Source: Cyanophora paradoxa (taxonomy: Eukaryota; Glaucocystophyceae; Cyanophorales; Cyanophoraceae). From it: a stretch of DNA of 64,000 bases. The notes beneath the pieces are model-generated. The model was not told the origin of the DNA. It saw only the letters and a list, made by a program, of their open reading frames with translations, and made no database searches. Position numbers and translations under genes: made by a program. Shown piece after piece: positions 1 through 10,183 of the stretch (positions are counted from its first letter, which is position 1; each line of letters starts with the position of its first letter). The DNA lies in the NCBI GenBank assembly GCA_004431415.1, contig QPMI01000104.1:62001-126000 (forward strand), in the 5' to 3' direction.

Positions 1-264
1 TCAGCTGGCCTCGTCGATATCGAACTTCAAGACCTTGTCTACCAGATGCGCGGCGGAAGCGAGCAGCGCGCCAGCCGCGTGGCTCTGCAGGCGCTCGAGG
101 CGGCGGGCCGCCTCACCATGCTCTCCCAGCAGGGCCCTCTTCAGGACCGGCGCCGCTGGCTGCCGCTCACCCGCACGGCCGACTTCCGCCCCGACCCCCT
201 CCAGACGGCCTGGATCGCCTATGTTTACGGCGAGCCCTCTGCAGACAGCACCATCATTTTTTAG
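1..264 (+). CDS. Host protein, C-terminal part (5' end outside window)
   Basis: One frame is open from base 1 to a TAG at 262-264 and gives about 87 residues with mixed composition (motifs such as LVDIELQDLVYQMRGG and PLQTAWIAYVYGEP). GC-rich third positions match the other host exons. I do not recognise the family and see no membrane segment. It is the last exon of a gene that begins outside the window, or a single-exon gene cut by the window edge. The opposite strand is also open here, so the strand choice rests on the more natural composition of the plus frame. Confidence 0.45.
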   Translation, partial: SAGLVDIELQDLVYQMRGGSEQRASRVALQALEAAGRLTMLSQQGPLQDRRRWLPLTRTADFRPDPLQTAWIAYVYGEPSADSTIIF

Positions 265-1388
265 CCAGCTGTTCAGGAGTAGGGGTAGGCCGTGCAAACA
301 CAGTTGATGCGCACGGTTTTTCCGCTCCAGAACAATCTTTCATATACAGTGCACTCAATCTCGAAGTTCATTCAGGCTTTTCTTTGTTCGGTTAGATCGC
401 AGCGTCTGCTTATCAGCCCTTTTCTACTCTTTACAGTCATAATCTGTCTCTATCTTTACTACTTCAATTGCAACCTGCCGCGCGCGCTGGGCCGGGGTCG
501 ATCTACATCTGCCCCGTGCATGTTCGTGCCACTACTACTCTTTCATTAGATCCAGATTCCCCCCTTGCACCCCCGGCGCGCCAAACGCGGCCGGGCCCCT
601 AGTTAAGTACTAGAACTCCAGAGAACTTCACTGAGGCTGAAATCCGGCAGGGGATTTCTTAAGCGGTTTAAAATTTTAGCTTAAGCTTTCGTCGCTAGCT
701 AGTTCCGACGCGTGCCTTGACGCGTGCGCAGTGGTCGCGGGCCTCGCGGGAGTCGCGGCCGATCTCGCCCGGCCCAGACTGGCGCGGCCCGACCGAGCCG
801 CCCTGTCTGCCACATGTCCGCAATACTTTTAATTAATGCGCCAGATATTAATGCGCTTTTGACCCGGACCCCTAATATAACTATAAATGCGGCATGAATT
901 TTATGCTTTCTGCAGCTTTTTGGCTGCGTTAAGGGGGTACATAATGCAGTCTCCTATTAATGCGCCCCCAAATTAATGCTTTATGCCAGCGGAAAACGCA
1001 TTAATTTGGGGGCGCATTAATTAAGTGCGCGCATTACTTAAGTGTTGCACGGTACAGTGCCACGGTCCCCACGCTTGATTTCATTTTTCGTTTCTTCAAG
1101 TGAAGACGAGGATTGCTCTGAATTCGAAGCACACTTCATGTTCTTGCAGCCCTGTAACCTGCAGGCTGCAGGCTGCATAGGCTGCAGGCTGCATGAACGA
1201 TCATATTGTATTATTATGCGTCGATCATCGTCCGATCATACGCTCACCGCCGCGGGCACACGCTCCATGCACATGCAGAAAAGCACCTTCAACGGGCGCT
1301 GCTGATCATCGGGTATACTTAGCTGCTGAGGATAGCTGTTAATTATAACGTTCTCCCTTGAGCACGTCTCAAGCTTCCGGCCGCTGCG
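265..1388. other. Host intergenic region
   Basis: No convincing gene is visible in this 1.1-kb stretch. It holds TATA-like AT patches, repeated ATTAATGCG words (about 833-1035) including one perfect palindrome (listed separately), and a short run of GCAGGCTGCA repeats near 1160-1195. It probably holds the terminator of the upstream gene and the promoter of the gene that starts at 1389. Confidence 0.5.
956..1021. repeat. Perfect inverted repeat, 24-bp arms
   Basis: Bases 956-979 (starting ATTAATGCGCCCCC) are the exact reverse complement of 998-1021, with an 18-nt loop. More ATTAATGCGC words lie just upstream (833-860) and downstream. It could be a small MITE-like remnant or a cruciform-forming site. 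It has no coding capacity. Confidence 0.8.
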
Positions 1389-3600
1389 ATGAAGAGCGGC
1401 CATATAGCGCCGCCACGCATCGTGAATTGGAGGCCGTTCGGGATTCGCGGCGCCATCCTCAGCGTCACGTTCGCCCTTCTGTTCGTTCTCGCGGCCTCCG
1501 ACGCGCATGCCGGCCACAGCCGCCTCGTGCACGATCACGTGCACAGCCCGCATGCGCGGGCTGGCATTGATATCTTGGACGTTGTCAGGCGCGGTCGGAG
1601 TGCAGCGGCCGCAGAGGCTGCGCGAGTTGCGGCTGGCACTTCGGCAGCTGCAAGCTCAACCAAGGCCAGATCCACACTCGCGACGAACTTCGGCCCAGTC
1701 CGTGCGTTGACGTTGTCTTTTGTTTTTTTAAATTTGGTCGCTCCGTCACCTCCGCTCGCAACACCTCTTCGAACTCGCTGATGTATCGTCGTGCGCGCGC
1801 AGAGCCAACCTCGCGCTGCACGATCAGGAGTATCTCCATCGAGCGCCGGAGCCCAGGGGACGCAAGTAAGAAGCCATTCGTGATGAACGAAGCCCAGGTA
1901 ATCATAAAGACCGACTCTGCAAATTTAAAGATTGAGAAAAATCGTGGTTTGACTCATGTTCAATCCGTGCAGGTCGAGCAGCTCATCAGGGGCGGAAACC
2001 CGTCTTTCACGTCTACGCTTTATGCCCCACATTACTGCATCGACGGTAAGCTTAAGCAAGCTTGCGACACTGACTGCACCCTTTGGCAGCACGATTAAAA
2101 TTAAATTCCATACAGGTCGGCATGTAAAGAATGCTGTTCACACTCCCGGAGGCGACATCTCAGAGTTCCTGTGAGCGTTCCGATTCACCCCCAAGACAAA
2201 TCAACTCATCAAAACAATTTCCGCAGGCTCGCGCTCAACGCGTTCCAGCAGACTGTCCTTGGCGGCGCCTCTCTGACCGACAAGCAAGTTGAAGACGCGA
2301 TGACGGCGTTCATTGACCAATACGCCATTCCCAACGAGGCGTGCAAGCTTAAAGCTTGTGAAGCGACCTCTGAACCGACGTTCATTGCGACCATTGATCT
2401 CACGTGCGCAGCGCCCCTTCTACATGCACTCCGACGAGGCAAGCGACCGTTTCTTCAAGGTCCGTGTGGATTCAAGATCGAGGCCTCGAAGTTGTTGTGT
2501 CTCACTTTGGAACACAGGAGCTCCTGGCGAACACTTCCATCGGCAACCGCGCCCGCGAGGCGTCCTACTCGATTGAAGGCGCGCAGAGGGCGGACCGCGA
2601 TGCCATTCTTTCCGTGGCCCTCAATCCCGAAACGCTCGGTTCGCTTGGGATTCCCCCCCCTTCTCCCCCGCCTCTGGATTTATGCGCTTGGATCTAAGTG
2701 ATGCAACAGGATGCGGCCACCTCAAAAGAACGCTGAAGAATCCGATAGAATACCAGACCCCTGCGGCTCTCACTGGCAGTGTCATTAAAGCCTTCTACAA
2801 GGCTCTGTGGCGCGACAGGGATGCCAGCAGAGGTGCCGTGGAGTTTCAGATTCTCCCTGGAGACCACGTGGAGGGGTTTGTCGACGTCCCTCCTGTTTCT
2901 TCTCCAAGAATTCTTTATTGATTCTCTAAGCGCAGCTCCGTTGCGATCGTCCGCTCGGGTGCCGCTTGCGGTGATTCTGTCCTCACGTTCAAGCCGAACT
3001 CGACCCAGTTCGGTCAGGTGCACTGATTTAGGATCAGCGATCTGTGAGCGCTCTAAGACACACGTGCACGGCTTGCAGGTCTTCATCTATCACGAGGACT
3101 CTCTCGACTACATTCGGCAGCTGACGACTCGCTTCTTCTGTAACCACAAGACGATGCTCGGCGCATCGCCAACCGCCGACTGCCGGTGCGCATGATCGTG
3201 ATCCACTTTCCGCTCTGATGATCGTCGATGAACGCGACCTCCAATTGCAATCGCGCGTAGCCCGAGTGTTCTCCGAGATCTCATGGAGAGAGTCTTCCAG
3301 GCCGGTTTCGTCAGCACCGCCGGAGTCCTTGCAGAGGTACGCCCTTTCCCTTCCTTTCATCTTTCGTAAATGGCCTGGGATGCTTTGAATGACGCGAAAC
3401 GCAGGCCCGCCCAATCGACCACGTCACGTTTACGGTCGAGGGCTTAGCAGGCGCGAAGACGGCGGCCCTGACGCCAGCGGACGACCCCGATGCCGCCATC
3501 GCGGCTGCGGTGACCCTCAAGCAAGAACAAGCCAAGGGGTGTCCGATGCTGGACGTTACCGCCTCCGTCATCGCGGTCCGCCTAGCTAAATCCGTTAAAC
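1389..3600 (+). CDS. Intron-rich host gene, repeat unit 1 of the TPGGDISEFL-domain locus
   Basis: The first exon, from ATG 1389, encodes a likely signal peptide: a basic N-terminus, then ILSVTFALLFVLAASDAHA. Later short exons (about 1971-2050, 2116-2169, 2217-2338, 2412-2450 and beyond) splice to give APHYCIDG-RHVKNAVHTPGGDISEFL, then an AFQQTVLGG segment, an AIPNE segment and PFYMHSD. Further exons give GCGHLKRTLKNPIEY and an LPGDHVEG motif. Introns are 55-90 nt, and the one at 2339-2411 has a GC donor. The same ordered motifs recur twice downstream, so this is one unit of a tandem domain array or gene family. I do not recognise the domain. The signal peptide suggests a secreted or endomembrane protein. 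Exon ends here are estimates by eye, and whether units 1-3 form one gene or several is open. Confidence 0.5.
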
Positions 3601-5512
3601 ATAGGCCGTAGAATTATAACAGGGCCTTTTGCAGGCCTCTAAGGAGAACGACCCGGCGAAGCTCTGGCGGATCCTATCGCTCGAGCACGCGAAGGCGTTC
3701 GCGGGCGACGCGCAAATCGTGGACGTCGTTAACAACACTTGGTCGTGCATTGGTGCGCGCGTGCACGCAGCAGTGTCTCGCCTGCACGTGCCTGAAACAT
3801 CCTGCCGCCGCAGACGGACGCTCGACCAAGGCCATCCTTGGGACACCGGGCGGCACCATGAGCGAGTTCATCCTCGCGCTGGCTGCCTTTCAGAAGAAGG
3901 GGGTCCGTAGGCCCGCGAAAGCTGTTTATTCTCCAGCCTCTCACCGCAGTCTCTGCAGTTCGATGTACCGAACGAGGACACAATGCAGGCGCTCGTCGAC
4001 CTCTACTCCGCACACTACACCATCCCCTACGTTCGGCAGTTCTACATGCACACGGATGCCTTGAGCGTCGCACGCATTGCGGAGAAACTCTCCGTCGACG
4101 CCGGGCAGCTCGGGTCCTGGCTGAGCAACCCGCCAGCGCGCCTGCGCCCAGCTCTACTCGAGTACTCCGCGAACCCCGAATACATGGTCAGCAACTTCTT
4201 TGACGTGTACATGTGTCTCGAGCTCAGGGCTGCGGCGGGCTTATATTATGCGAATCTCCTTCCCAGGGCTGCGGCCACATCAAGAACACAATTGAGGAGG
4301 GAGTTAAAGGCATGCCCACTTACGGAATCGATTCCCAGCGAGTGATATGGGCGGTCCGCTCTTTCATGCGCGCGCTCTGGGCCGATACCTCCCGCGGGGC
4401 TGGCCGCTTCGTGTATGAGGTGCTTTTACATCTGTTCGCCTCTGAAAGGAAATTTGCCGCTAAGAATAAGCTAATTCGCAATCCAGAATTTGCAAGGTCA
4501 GCACGTTGAGGGGGCCGTGATTCTAGTCAAGTCGGCTGGCTGTGCCCATCACGCGGCCGAAGTCGCTCCTCACCAGGTTTCTGCTATATATCTTCATTCA
4601 AGCGATGGTTTGGGCACGCATATGCATTCGATCAAGGTTTCTGCAGGGCAACCTCGTGGAAGGGACAAAGCCAGCGATCGGAGATGGAGAGGCCTTCATT
4701 TTCCATTATGCGGACGTCGGGATGCTTCGTGAGTGGAACGCCAAGGTGCCGTCCGGTGTCTCTACTAGTTCGGCGCTTACAAACATTGATGATCCGCCAG
4801 TTCTTCACGGACAGCGTCCGCCCGGCACTGCCTTCGATCCCGCAGACCTTAGCGTCCGTCAATCGCGACGAAATGGTGAAGGACATGAACGTTACCGATA
4901 TCTTCATTCCCGGCGTGCGTCAAATCCAGGCACTTCGCTTCGATACAAACCAATCATAATCTCTTCAGTTTGCATTCACTGCCTCGGGACTTGCGGCAAC
5001 CCTGCCCCAGTTGTGAGTCAGGCTTTGAATGCAGTCCGCCGTTCCGCCGTCTACTCACGAAATATCAGCTTTACCGATGTATCTGGGACCAAGTATTCCG
5101 AAATTTCTTTCGCCGTCAAGGCCGATGAGGCTATAATCAAGGGTTCGTCACTTAGCACGTTAACAACGCTGAAGTTACATCACTGTACCTCATGCGTCCG
5201 AATCGCAGGGAAGCTGCAGTCCAAGAAGGAGCTTCTGTCGTTCTATGTCGACTTGCCTGGACTACCGTGCTCCGCTCTCACCGCCGATGGCTTCAATGAC
5301 ATTAAAGCCAACCTCGCAGCGTCTGCACCTCGATGAGCTCTGCGTAAGAATCCCGATCAACTCATCCCGGCTGCGCAGCAAGCTGCTGCTGGATCCGGCC
5401 CGGCTGCTGGTTTCGAACGTGCGCTGCGGACTGCAGGAGCGCAGTCGGCGCACCCTCTTCCAGACCTCGCGCCGCGCTCGCCGCGGGATGCTAGCCACGT
5501 CTTCCGCTGCCG
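3601..5512 (+). CDS. Intron-rich host gene, repeat unit 2 of the TPGGDISEFL-domain locus
   Basis: This stretch repeats the motif order of unit 1 in diverged form: DGRSTKAILGTPGGTMSEF around 3820-3900, then a YSAHYTIPYVRQFYMHTD segment near 4000-4060. GCGHIKNTIEEGVKG follows near 4270-4310, then ALWADTSRGAGRF and a GQHVEGAVIL segment near 4490-4530. Exons are again short, with introns such as the one ending in CAG before the 3828 exon. The tail (about 4700-5500) holds coding-like pieces I could not join reliably. No function is assigned. Order and motifs make it a tandem duplicate of unit 1. Confidence 0.42.
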
Positions 5513-5631
5513 ATGGCACGTGGACTGTCCTCACTGTCAACGTCCTCCCGCCTCGGCGTGCGCATACGATTCTCTTTCTCGTGTTCCTCCTTCCGACTTG
5601 GGTACAGATCTACAGTTTACTTTCTTGCAGG

Positions 5632-6415
5632 CTTTGATGACGCTCTCACGCTGGATGTGCTCTCCAAACGCATCAACGCAGCCGCTACCTTTTTCACTCT
5701 CACTCTCCTCGGATTCGGTGACGCGAAAATCCGGCCAGGTGTGGAAGGCTCGGATCAGTACCCGGCAGACACGTCTACCAAGGACTACGGACCAGTCGCG
5801 CCCCCATCTCGCTTCAGCCTCGACGCCGCCGCCGACTTGAAGACCTACCTCTCTACAGTCGAGGCAGCGGCCGGCCCGCACCCGGCCGCCCTCGACCACA
5901 GCAAGATCGCACAGCTTGTCGCCCGCGGAAAGCCCCGGTTTATTGATACACGTTTCGCACCTCATTACTGTATCGATGGTGAGAGCTGGGTCTGCCGTCA
6001 ATCCTCTATCCTCACCGCTAACGAGGGAGGCAGGGCGACACGTCCGCGGCTCGGTGCACACTCCGGGCGGTGACATTTCCGAGTTCCTTCTCGCCCTCTC
6101 GGCGTTTCAGCGGACGGTCCTCAAGGGCGCGGCTATTTCCGACGAGCACGTATTCCAGATTATGACGATCTGGATTGACACATACGCCATCCCGAACGAG
6201 GTCAGTCGCGCTATTCGGCGGAATTTCATATGCATGGTGCGGGCCGCTGAGCTCATTCGCGTTTGCAGCGCCCCTTCTACATGCACACAGACGTGCGTGA
6301 TGTACTTACCACCCATGCTTAAGATTTACTGACGCACAATGCAGGAGCGGAGCGACGAGTATTTGATGCAGAAGCTCGGCCGCGACGCGTCGTTTGACGC
6401 CGCCATGCCGCCGGC
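5632..6415 (+). pseudogene. Host repeat unit 3, interrupted by PLV-1
   Basis: Exons at about 5735-5982 and 6033-6200, and from 6269 on, give a third copy: DTRFAPHYCIDG, GRHVRGSVHTPGGDISEFL, a LSAFQRTVLKG segment, an AIPNE segment and PFYMHTD. An intron at 6201-6268 (GT-AG) sits at the same codon as the GC-AG intron 2339-2411 of unit 1. The final exon reads ERSDEYLMQKLGRDASFDA and stops abruptly where the terminal palindrome of PLV-1 begins at 6416. The rest of the unit is not seen on the far side because the right end of PLV-1 is missing, so this copy is disrupted. Confidence 0.55.
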
Positions 6416-6488
6416 ACACATATGAATATTCATATTTTAATCCCTCGGCGTTCCGCCTCAGGATTAAAATATGAATATTCATATGTGT
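6416..6488. repeat. Left terminal palindrome of PLV-1 (28-bp stem, 17-nt loop)
   Basis: Bases 6416-6443 (ACACATATGAATATTC...) pair perfectly with 6461-6488. The loop itself can form a 4-bp GGCG/CGCC stem around TTC, giving a two-tier hairpin. It lies exactly at the junction with the interrupted host exon, so it is the extreme end of the element. The ends of PLV-2 carry the same architecture with a different stem sequence. Confidence 0.9.
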
Positions 6489-7435
6489 GATTCGATGTTA
6501 TATCAATAAAATCGATTAATTTATTTGAATTTTCACATGAATTTTCATATTTTTATATGCAATTTCAATTAATTTAATCGATGTTATATCGATAAACTCG
6601 ATTAATCGATATTGTATCTTAATTGTAGTTAATCGGAATTATATCAATAACTTCGATTGATCTTAATTGAATCCTAAATGAATCTAATCGGAATTATATC
6701 AATAAATTCGATTAAATCATGTTCTTTTCCGATTAAATCAATTAAATATTTAACTTTGTTACCATAAGTGGTCTAAGTTGACTCACTTTTCATAAACATT
6801 TTGAACTCTTAGTCTCCTTGAATTTCTTAAGATGACTCAACTTAGTCAACTTAGTCAACTTTGTTACCATAATCAATCAGGGTGGACTCACTTTTAGATC
6901 AACTTTGAAATTTCAAGCAAAATCAACTTTGATTTCAAAAGTGGATCTTCTAAGTGGACTCAAAATGTTCACTTTGTGATACATGTTAGCTCAAATCCTT
7001 ACTGTTTATGGTCAGGGTTGACTAAGTGGGGGAGTTGACACATTTTTTGAAATCCTTTTTAGAAAACTTTTGGTCCCAAATATTTCCTGTGAAATTTGAG
7101 TCAACTCAACCCACTTAGTCAACCCTTGCATTGAATTCGTAACAAAATCCATATACTATTACTACTTTTACGATTAATATGAGTCAACCTTGAGTCCACT
7201 TTAATATAAATATTATATAATAGGGGGAATCAAGGGGAATGTTGAGTTTTACTGTAATGAAATCGAATAGTATTCCAATTACTTACAATAGAATTCTATC
7301 GTAAAAAATGTCCGGAATCCGGAAAATAAACATTGTAGAAAGCTACTGTAGGAAAAGGATATATTATATCTTTTTGTAACAGTTGCTATTGTAAAACAAA
7401 AGGTAAATTACCTTGATTATCATTATAGAAACCCA
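6489..7435. other. AT-rich repetitive subterminal region of PLV-1
   Basis: No open frame is convincing in this 950-bp stretch. It contains diverged tandem copies of a GATGTTATATCAATAAA.TCGATTA word (about 6495-6720), then many GTTGACTCA / AGTCAACTT words in both orientations (6770-7210). It occupies the place that the TIR occupies in PLV-2 but does not resemble that TIR. It may hold the replication origin or be a diverged terminal repeat. The partner end is lost, so this cannot be tested here. Confidence 0.6.
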
Positions 7436-7834
7436 TCAAAACGGGAATCTATCATGTTTATGTCTCTCAGTCTTCTCAAATGTGAGGAAATTCATTGTTT
7501 TATCGATCTCATCTGCAACTGCTTGTGTTTTATGCTGAGCTTCTTTACCACAACTGAATATATCAATTGCTAACATGCCTTCATTGGAATAACAATGAGC
7601 TGTGCAATGGCTTTCATCTAATAGCAGAACCAATGCAAACCCAGGAGGTGATACTTTGCCATCAAATATCTCACAGTGTTTATGAACAATCCTAATGCCT
7701 TGTCTTAATATTGCTTGTTCTAGGGTTCTCATAATCCAATTACCTAGGAAGCTTACATGCTCATGTCCTGTTGCAATAGCTGATTTAGCTTTGTAATCAA
7801 GCATAACATGAAAGCCTCTGTATTTAGTCTCCAT
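7436..7834 (-). CDS. speD: S-adenosylmethionine decarboxylase proenzyme, prokaryotic type
   Basis: 132 residues, the usual length of the short class-1B family. The enzyme decarboxylates AdoMet to give the aminopropyl donor for spermidine synthesis, and it self-cleaves to make a pyruvoyl cofactor. The diagnostic block LLLDESHCTAHCY carries the cleavage Glu-Ser pair (Ser75) and His80, and AIDIFSCG carries the catalytic Cys95. The N-terminal YRGFHVMLDY also fits. All key residues are present and the frame is intact. It is the gene nearest the left end of PLV-1, transcribed towards that end. No counterpart is visible in PLV-2. A bacterial-type enzyme in an algal PLV is most simply a captured metabolic gene that adjusts host polyamines during infection. 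The role is inferred. Confidence 0.85.
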   Translation of the reverse strand: METKYRGFHVMLDYKAKSAIATGHEHVSFLGNWIMRTLEQAILRQGIRIVHKHCEIFDGKVSPPGFALVLLLDESHCTAHCYSNEGMLAIDIFSCGKEAQHKTQAVADEIDKTMNFLTFEKTERHKHDRFPF

Positions 7835-7863
7835 TAAGAATACCTTAGAAAAATTAATTAAAC

Positions 7864-8136
7864 CTAATCGAACCTAATGCAAATATCCCTATACTCTACT
7901 CTGATTGATGAAGTAGCCCTTTTCCTATAAGCCTGAGAGTGCTTTTTGTTGCATTCCCTACACCCTGATCCCTTCACATGATTAAAGGGATAGGTAAGGA
8001 TCACCTTATTACACTGCAAACATCTCACAGATACTTTCTCTTGAGCTTTGATGTAATGTGTCTCACTGTAATCGAATTTATCTTTACCATGAACTGTCAT
8101 AGCAGCATCAATAAACTTTTTTGTTTTACTATCCAT
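7864..8136 (-). CDS. Small zinc-ribbon protein (DUF723-like)
   Basis: 90 residues. The pattern is an HGKDKFDYSETHYI segment, then VRCLQCNKV, then a GSGCRECNKKH block. This matches the zinc-binding module found in many phage and giant-virus nuclease-associated proteins: two CxxC pairs about 20 residues apart, preceded by a HG..YDYS motif. Here the module stands alone with a short basic tail and no visible nuclease domain. It follows the fibre block in the same direction and precedes the AdoMet decarboxylase gene, 29 bp away. A nucleic-acid-binding role is inferred. Confidence 0.6.
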   Translation of the reverse strand: MDSKTKKFIDAAMTVHGKDKFDYSETHYIKAQEKVSVRCLQCNKVILTYPFNHVKGSGCRECNKKHSQAYRKRATSSIRVEYRDICIRFD

Positions 8137-8158
8137 ACTCTATATATAACCAATATTC

Positions 8159-8446
8159 TTATGGAGCAGTATCCTGCCCGAAAATGGGGAAATATCGATT
8201 TGTCCCATAATACTCAGCATAGGTATTCTGCCTTGCAATAAAATCGGTTCTCTCAGCATATAATACACACTTGTAGATACCAAACTTGGTGGCTCTAACC
8301 AGAAACTGATAGTCTTCCAAACCGAAATTGACTCCATGATAAGCAATACCAAAATTATCATATGGGGTGATCACAACTGCAAAATTAGGAGTTCCACCCT
8401 CTACTTGACAAAGAGCATAAACATCTGGTGGGATATCCACAACCAC
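8159..8446 (-). CDS. Fibre-like protein 1, C-terminal part (split gene)
   Basis: This frame continues the product that stops at 8524. In-frame sequence reaches upstream of its first ATG (FPIVVNEQTAVVDSLVEIGD) and lines up with the middle of the paralogue at 9015-9860 (FYIGYTVTLENSELIEGT). The break is one missing base in the C run at 8531-8534. This half would be the receptor-facing domain. No named domain is recognised. It should be read together with 8524-8991. Confidence 0.55.
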   Translation of the reverse strand: MVVDIPPDVYALCQVEGGTPNFAVVITPYDNFGIAYHGVNFGLEDYQFLVRATKFGIYKCVLYAERTDFIARQNTYAEYYGTNRYFPIFGQDTAP

Positions 8447-8523
8447 CTTGTAGTGGTCACCAATCTCAACAAGGGAGTCTACTACTGCTGTCTGTTCATT
8501 TACTACAATGGGGAATATTTTGA

Positions 8524-8991
8524 TTATATAGGGGCATTCATGCTGGGGACATAGGTTCGAATTCTTGTATTGGGATCAATGGGATTGGGTTGATCATTCA
8601 CAAATAAAGGCGCTCCAACAGCCCCACCAACCCTAAGACCATCACCAATATAAGCTCCCCCCGATTTGCAGTTAATAGCTCCCGACCTAGATTCAAAAGA
8701 ATAAGTAGACAGAGGATCTCCATAGCTATCTGGGTCTCCATAATGAGCAGAAAAGTTTGCATTTGTGACAAGTAGCTTAGTTGTCTTAACTATTCCATTA
8801 TTTTTATCACACCTGAGTTCCTGTAATCTCAGTTTGTGGGTGGAACCAAAGGTGTTCATTGTAGGTTGGACCTCTGTTGATTGGAGACCCTCCACATCAT
8901 CAAAGGTAGCATGCTGCAGAACATGGTTTGCTGGGGCAGCTAATGATAGCTGAGGTGTAATAATTCGTTCAAGTGGGGGTTGCTCAGCCAT
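8524..8991 (-). CDS. Fibre-like protein 1, N-terminal part (split gene)
   Basis: 155 residues. It carries the conserved N-terminal module shared by five proteins in the two elements: an aliphatic start ending near NHVLQHATFDDVEGLQST, then KLRLQELRCDKNNGIVKTTK, LLVTNANF and SGGAYIGDGLRVGG. The module probably anchors each fibre to the capsid or to a fibre shaft (inference). The frame ends early at a one-base deletion in a C run and resumes at 8159-8446. The intact gene would encode about 275-280 residues, close to paralogue 2. Confidence 0.6.
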   Translation of the reverse strand: MAEQPPLERIITPQLSLAAPANHVLQHATFDDVEGLQSTEVQPTMNTFGSTHKLRLQELRCDKNNGIVKTTKLLVTNANFSAHYGDPDSYGDPLSTYSFESRSGAINCKSGGAYIGDGLRVGGAVGAPLFVNDQPNPIDPNTRIRTYVPSMNAPI

Positions 8992-9014
8992 TTTACATTA
9001 AAGGGATATATCTT

Positions 9015-9860
9015 TTATGGGGTTGGGTCATCAATTACATCTAATTCTTGGTAAAACCCTGTAACTGAAAGAGTATCAGGAGTTACACCTCTAAGAGCTG
9101 ATACAGCGGCTATATCTGTTCTCAAACCGATAAGAGTTATAGTATATAACCCAATATCAGTAACAAACAAGTCAAAGGTGAAATTATTATTATAAACACA
9201 GTAGCCATAACCGAAATGATTATATCCCTGAACATTGAAATAGTATCTATGACCTACTTGATTGTTGTTGGCTCTACAAAGGGAAAGCATTGCAGATGGA
9301 ATCGCAAGACCTCTCAGTACTCTTTTGGTTCCTTCAATTAATTCCGAGTTTTCAAGAGTAACAGTATATCCAATGTAAAATTGAATTAATGGCTGCTGTG
9401 CAACAGGAGTATATAATCGAATTCGTTGGGGGTCTTCTACATTTTGCTCTAGAGTATCTGGGACATCATTATACGAAATTGAGGATGAAAGCTGACCTGA
9501 AATTCGACAGCCACCCCCAATAAATGCTCCTCCTGATCTCACAGTAACAGCAGCAGAATTCTTATCGAAATCAAGGGCTTTCAGATCAACACTGTAAGCA
9601 TCAGGACCTCCATTAGTAGGCTGAAAGAAGTTAGCATTTGTGACAAGAAGTCGAGTTGTTTTAACCACACCAGAATTCTTATCAGCTCTCAGCTCTTTAA
9701 CTCGAATAATCGAATTTTTATCAAAGGAGTTGCCATTGGAATTGGGTCTCTCTGTGGATTCTAAACCACGAACCTCATCATTTACTTCATGCTGGCGAAA
9801 ATGCATTGCAGGGGATCCAAGGGAATATATAGGCAGTTGAACTCGATTATATTCACCCAT
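9015..9860 (-). CDS. Fibre-like protein 2 (shared N-terminal module)
   Basis: 281 residues from the ATG at 9860, which sits a few bases after a CTTAGTAAAAG promoter-like box; an in-frame upstream start at 9914 would overlap the next gene. N-terminal module: QHEVNDEVRGLES, SIIRVKELRADKNSGVVKTT, LLVTNANF, SGGAFIGGGCRISG. The C-terminal 140 residues are beta-rich in appearance and align with the broken paralogue 1, so these two form one subfamily. The C-terminal domain is unrecognised and lacks the C1q signature of paralogues 3 and 4. Likely a virion surface or host-recognition protein. Confidence 0.65.
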   Translation of the reverse strand: MGEYNRVQLPIYSLGSPAMHFRQHEVNDEVRGLESTERPNSNGNSFDKNSIIRVKELRADKNSGVVKTTRLLVTNANFFQPTNGGPDAYSVDLKALDFDKNSAAVTVRSGGAFIGGGCRISGQLSSSISYNDVPDTLEQNVEDPQRIRLYTPVAQQPLIQFYIGYTVTLENSELIEGTKRVLRGLAIPSAMLSLCRANNNQVGHRYYFNVQGYNHFGYGYCVYNNNFTFDLFVTDIGLYTITLIGLRTDIAAVSALRGVTPDTLSVTGFYQELDVIDDPTP

Positions 9861-9894
9861 TGCTTCTTTTACTAAGAAGGAAAGAAAATAATGT

Positions 9895-10161
9895 TCATTG
9901 TTCTTCTGTGACAATATTATACTCGATCGCTTTTTTCACAGTTCCCCTTCGGAATGCCTGTAACACAATTGCTTCCTTTGAGGTTGGTATTTGAACTCCA
10001 CCTGAGATGCAAGAGTGGATCTCTTTCTGAACAATCTCATCAATTGCGATTCTTGCCCTGTTATGGGCTGCATTATCGATCCAATCTTGAACAGAAGCAG
10101 CACAAAATTCCATTCCCAACTTCTCAATATCAGATAGAACCACTTGGTAAATATTCGACAT
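9895..10161 (-). CDS. Small helical protein of unknown function
   Basis: 88 residues, predicted largely helical from composition (SDIEKLGMEFCAASVQDWID, RIAIDEIVQKEIHSC). It lies between fibre genes 2 and 3 in the same direction, with a GAAATGTCG start context 22 bp from gene 3. No family recognised. Its place inside the fibre block suggests a chaperone or connector role, but nothing in the sequence proves that. Confidence 0.5.
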   Translation of the reverse strand: MSNIYQVVLSDIEKLGMEFCAASVQDWIDNAAHNRARIAIDEIVQKEIHSCISGGVQIPTSKEAIVLQAFRRGTVKKAIEYNIVTEEQ

Positions 10162-10183
10162 TTCCTAAACTACCATAAGAAAA

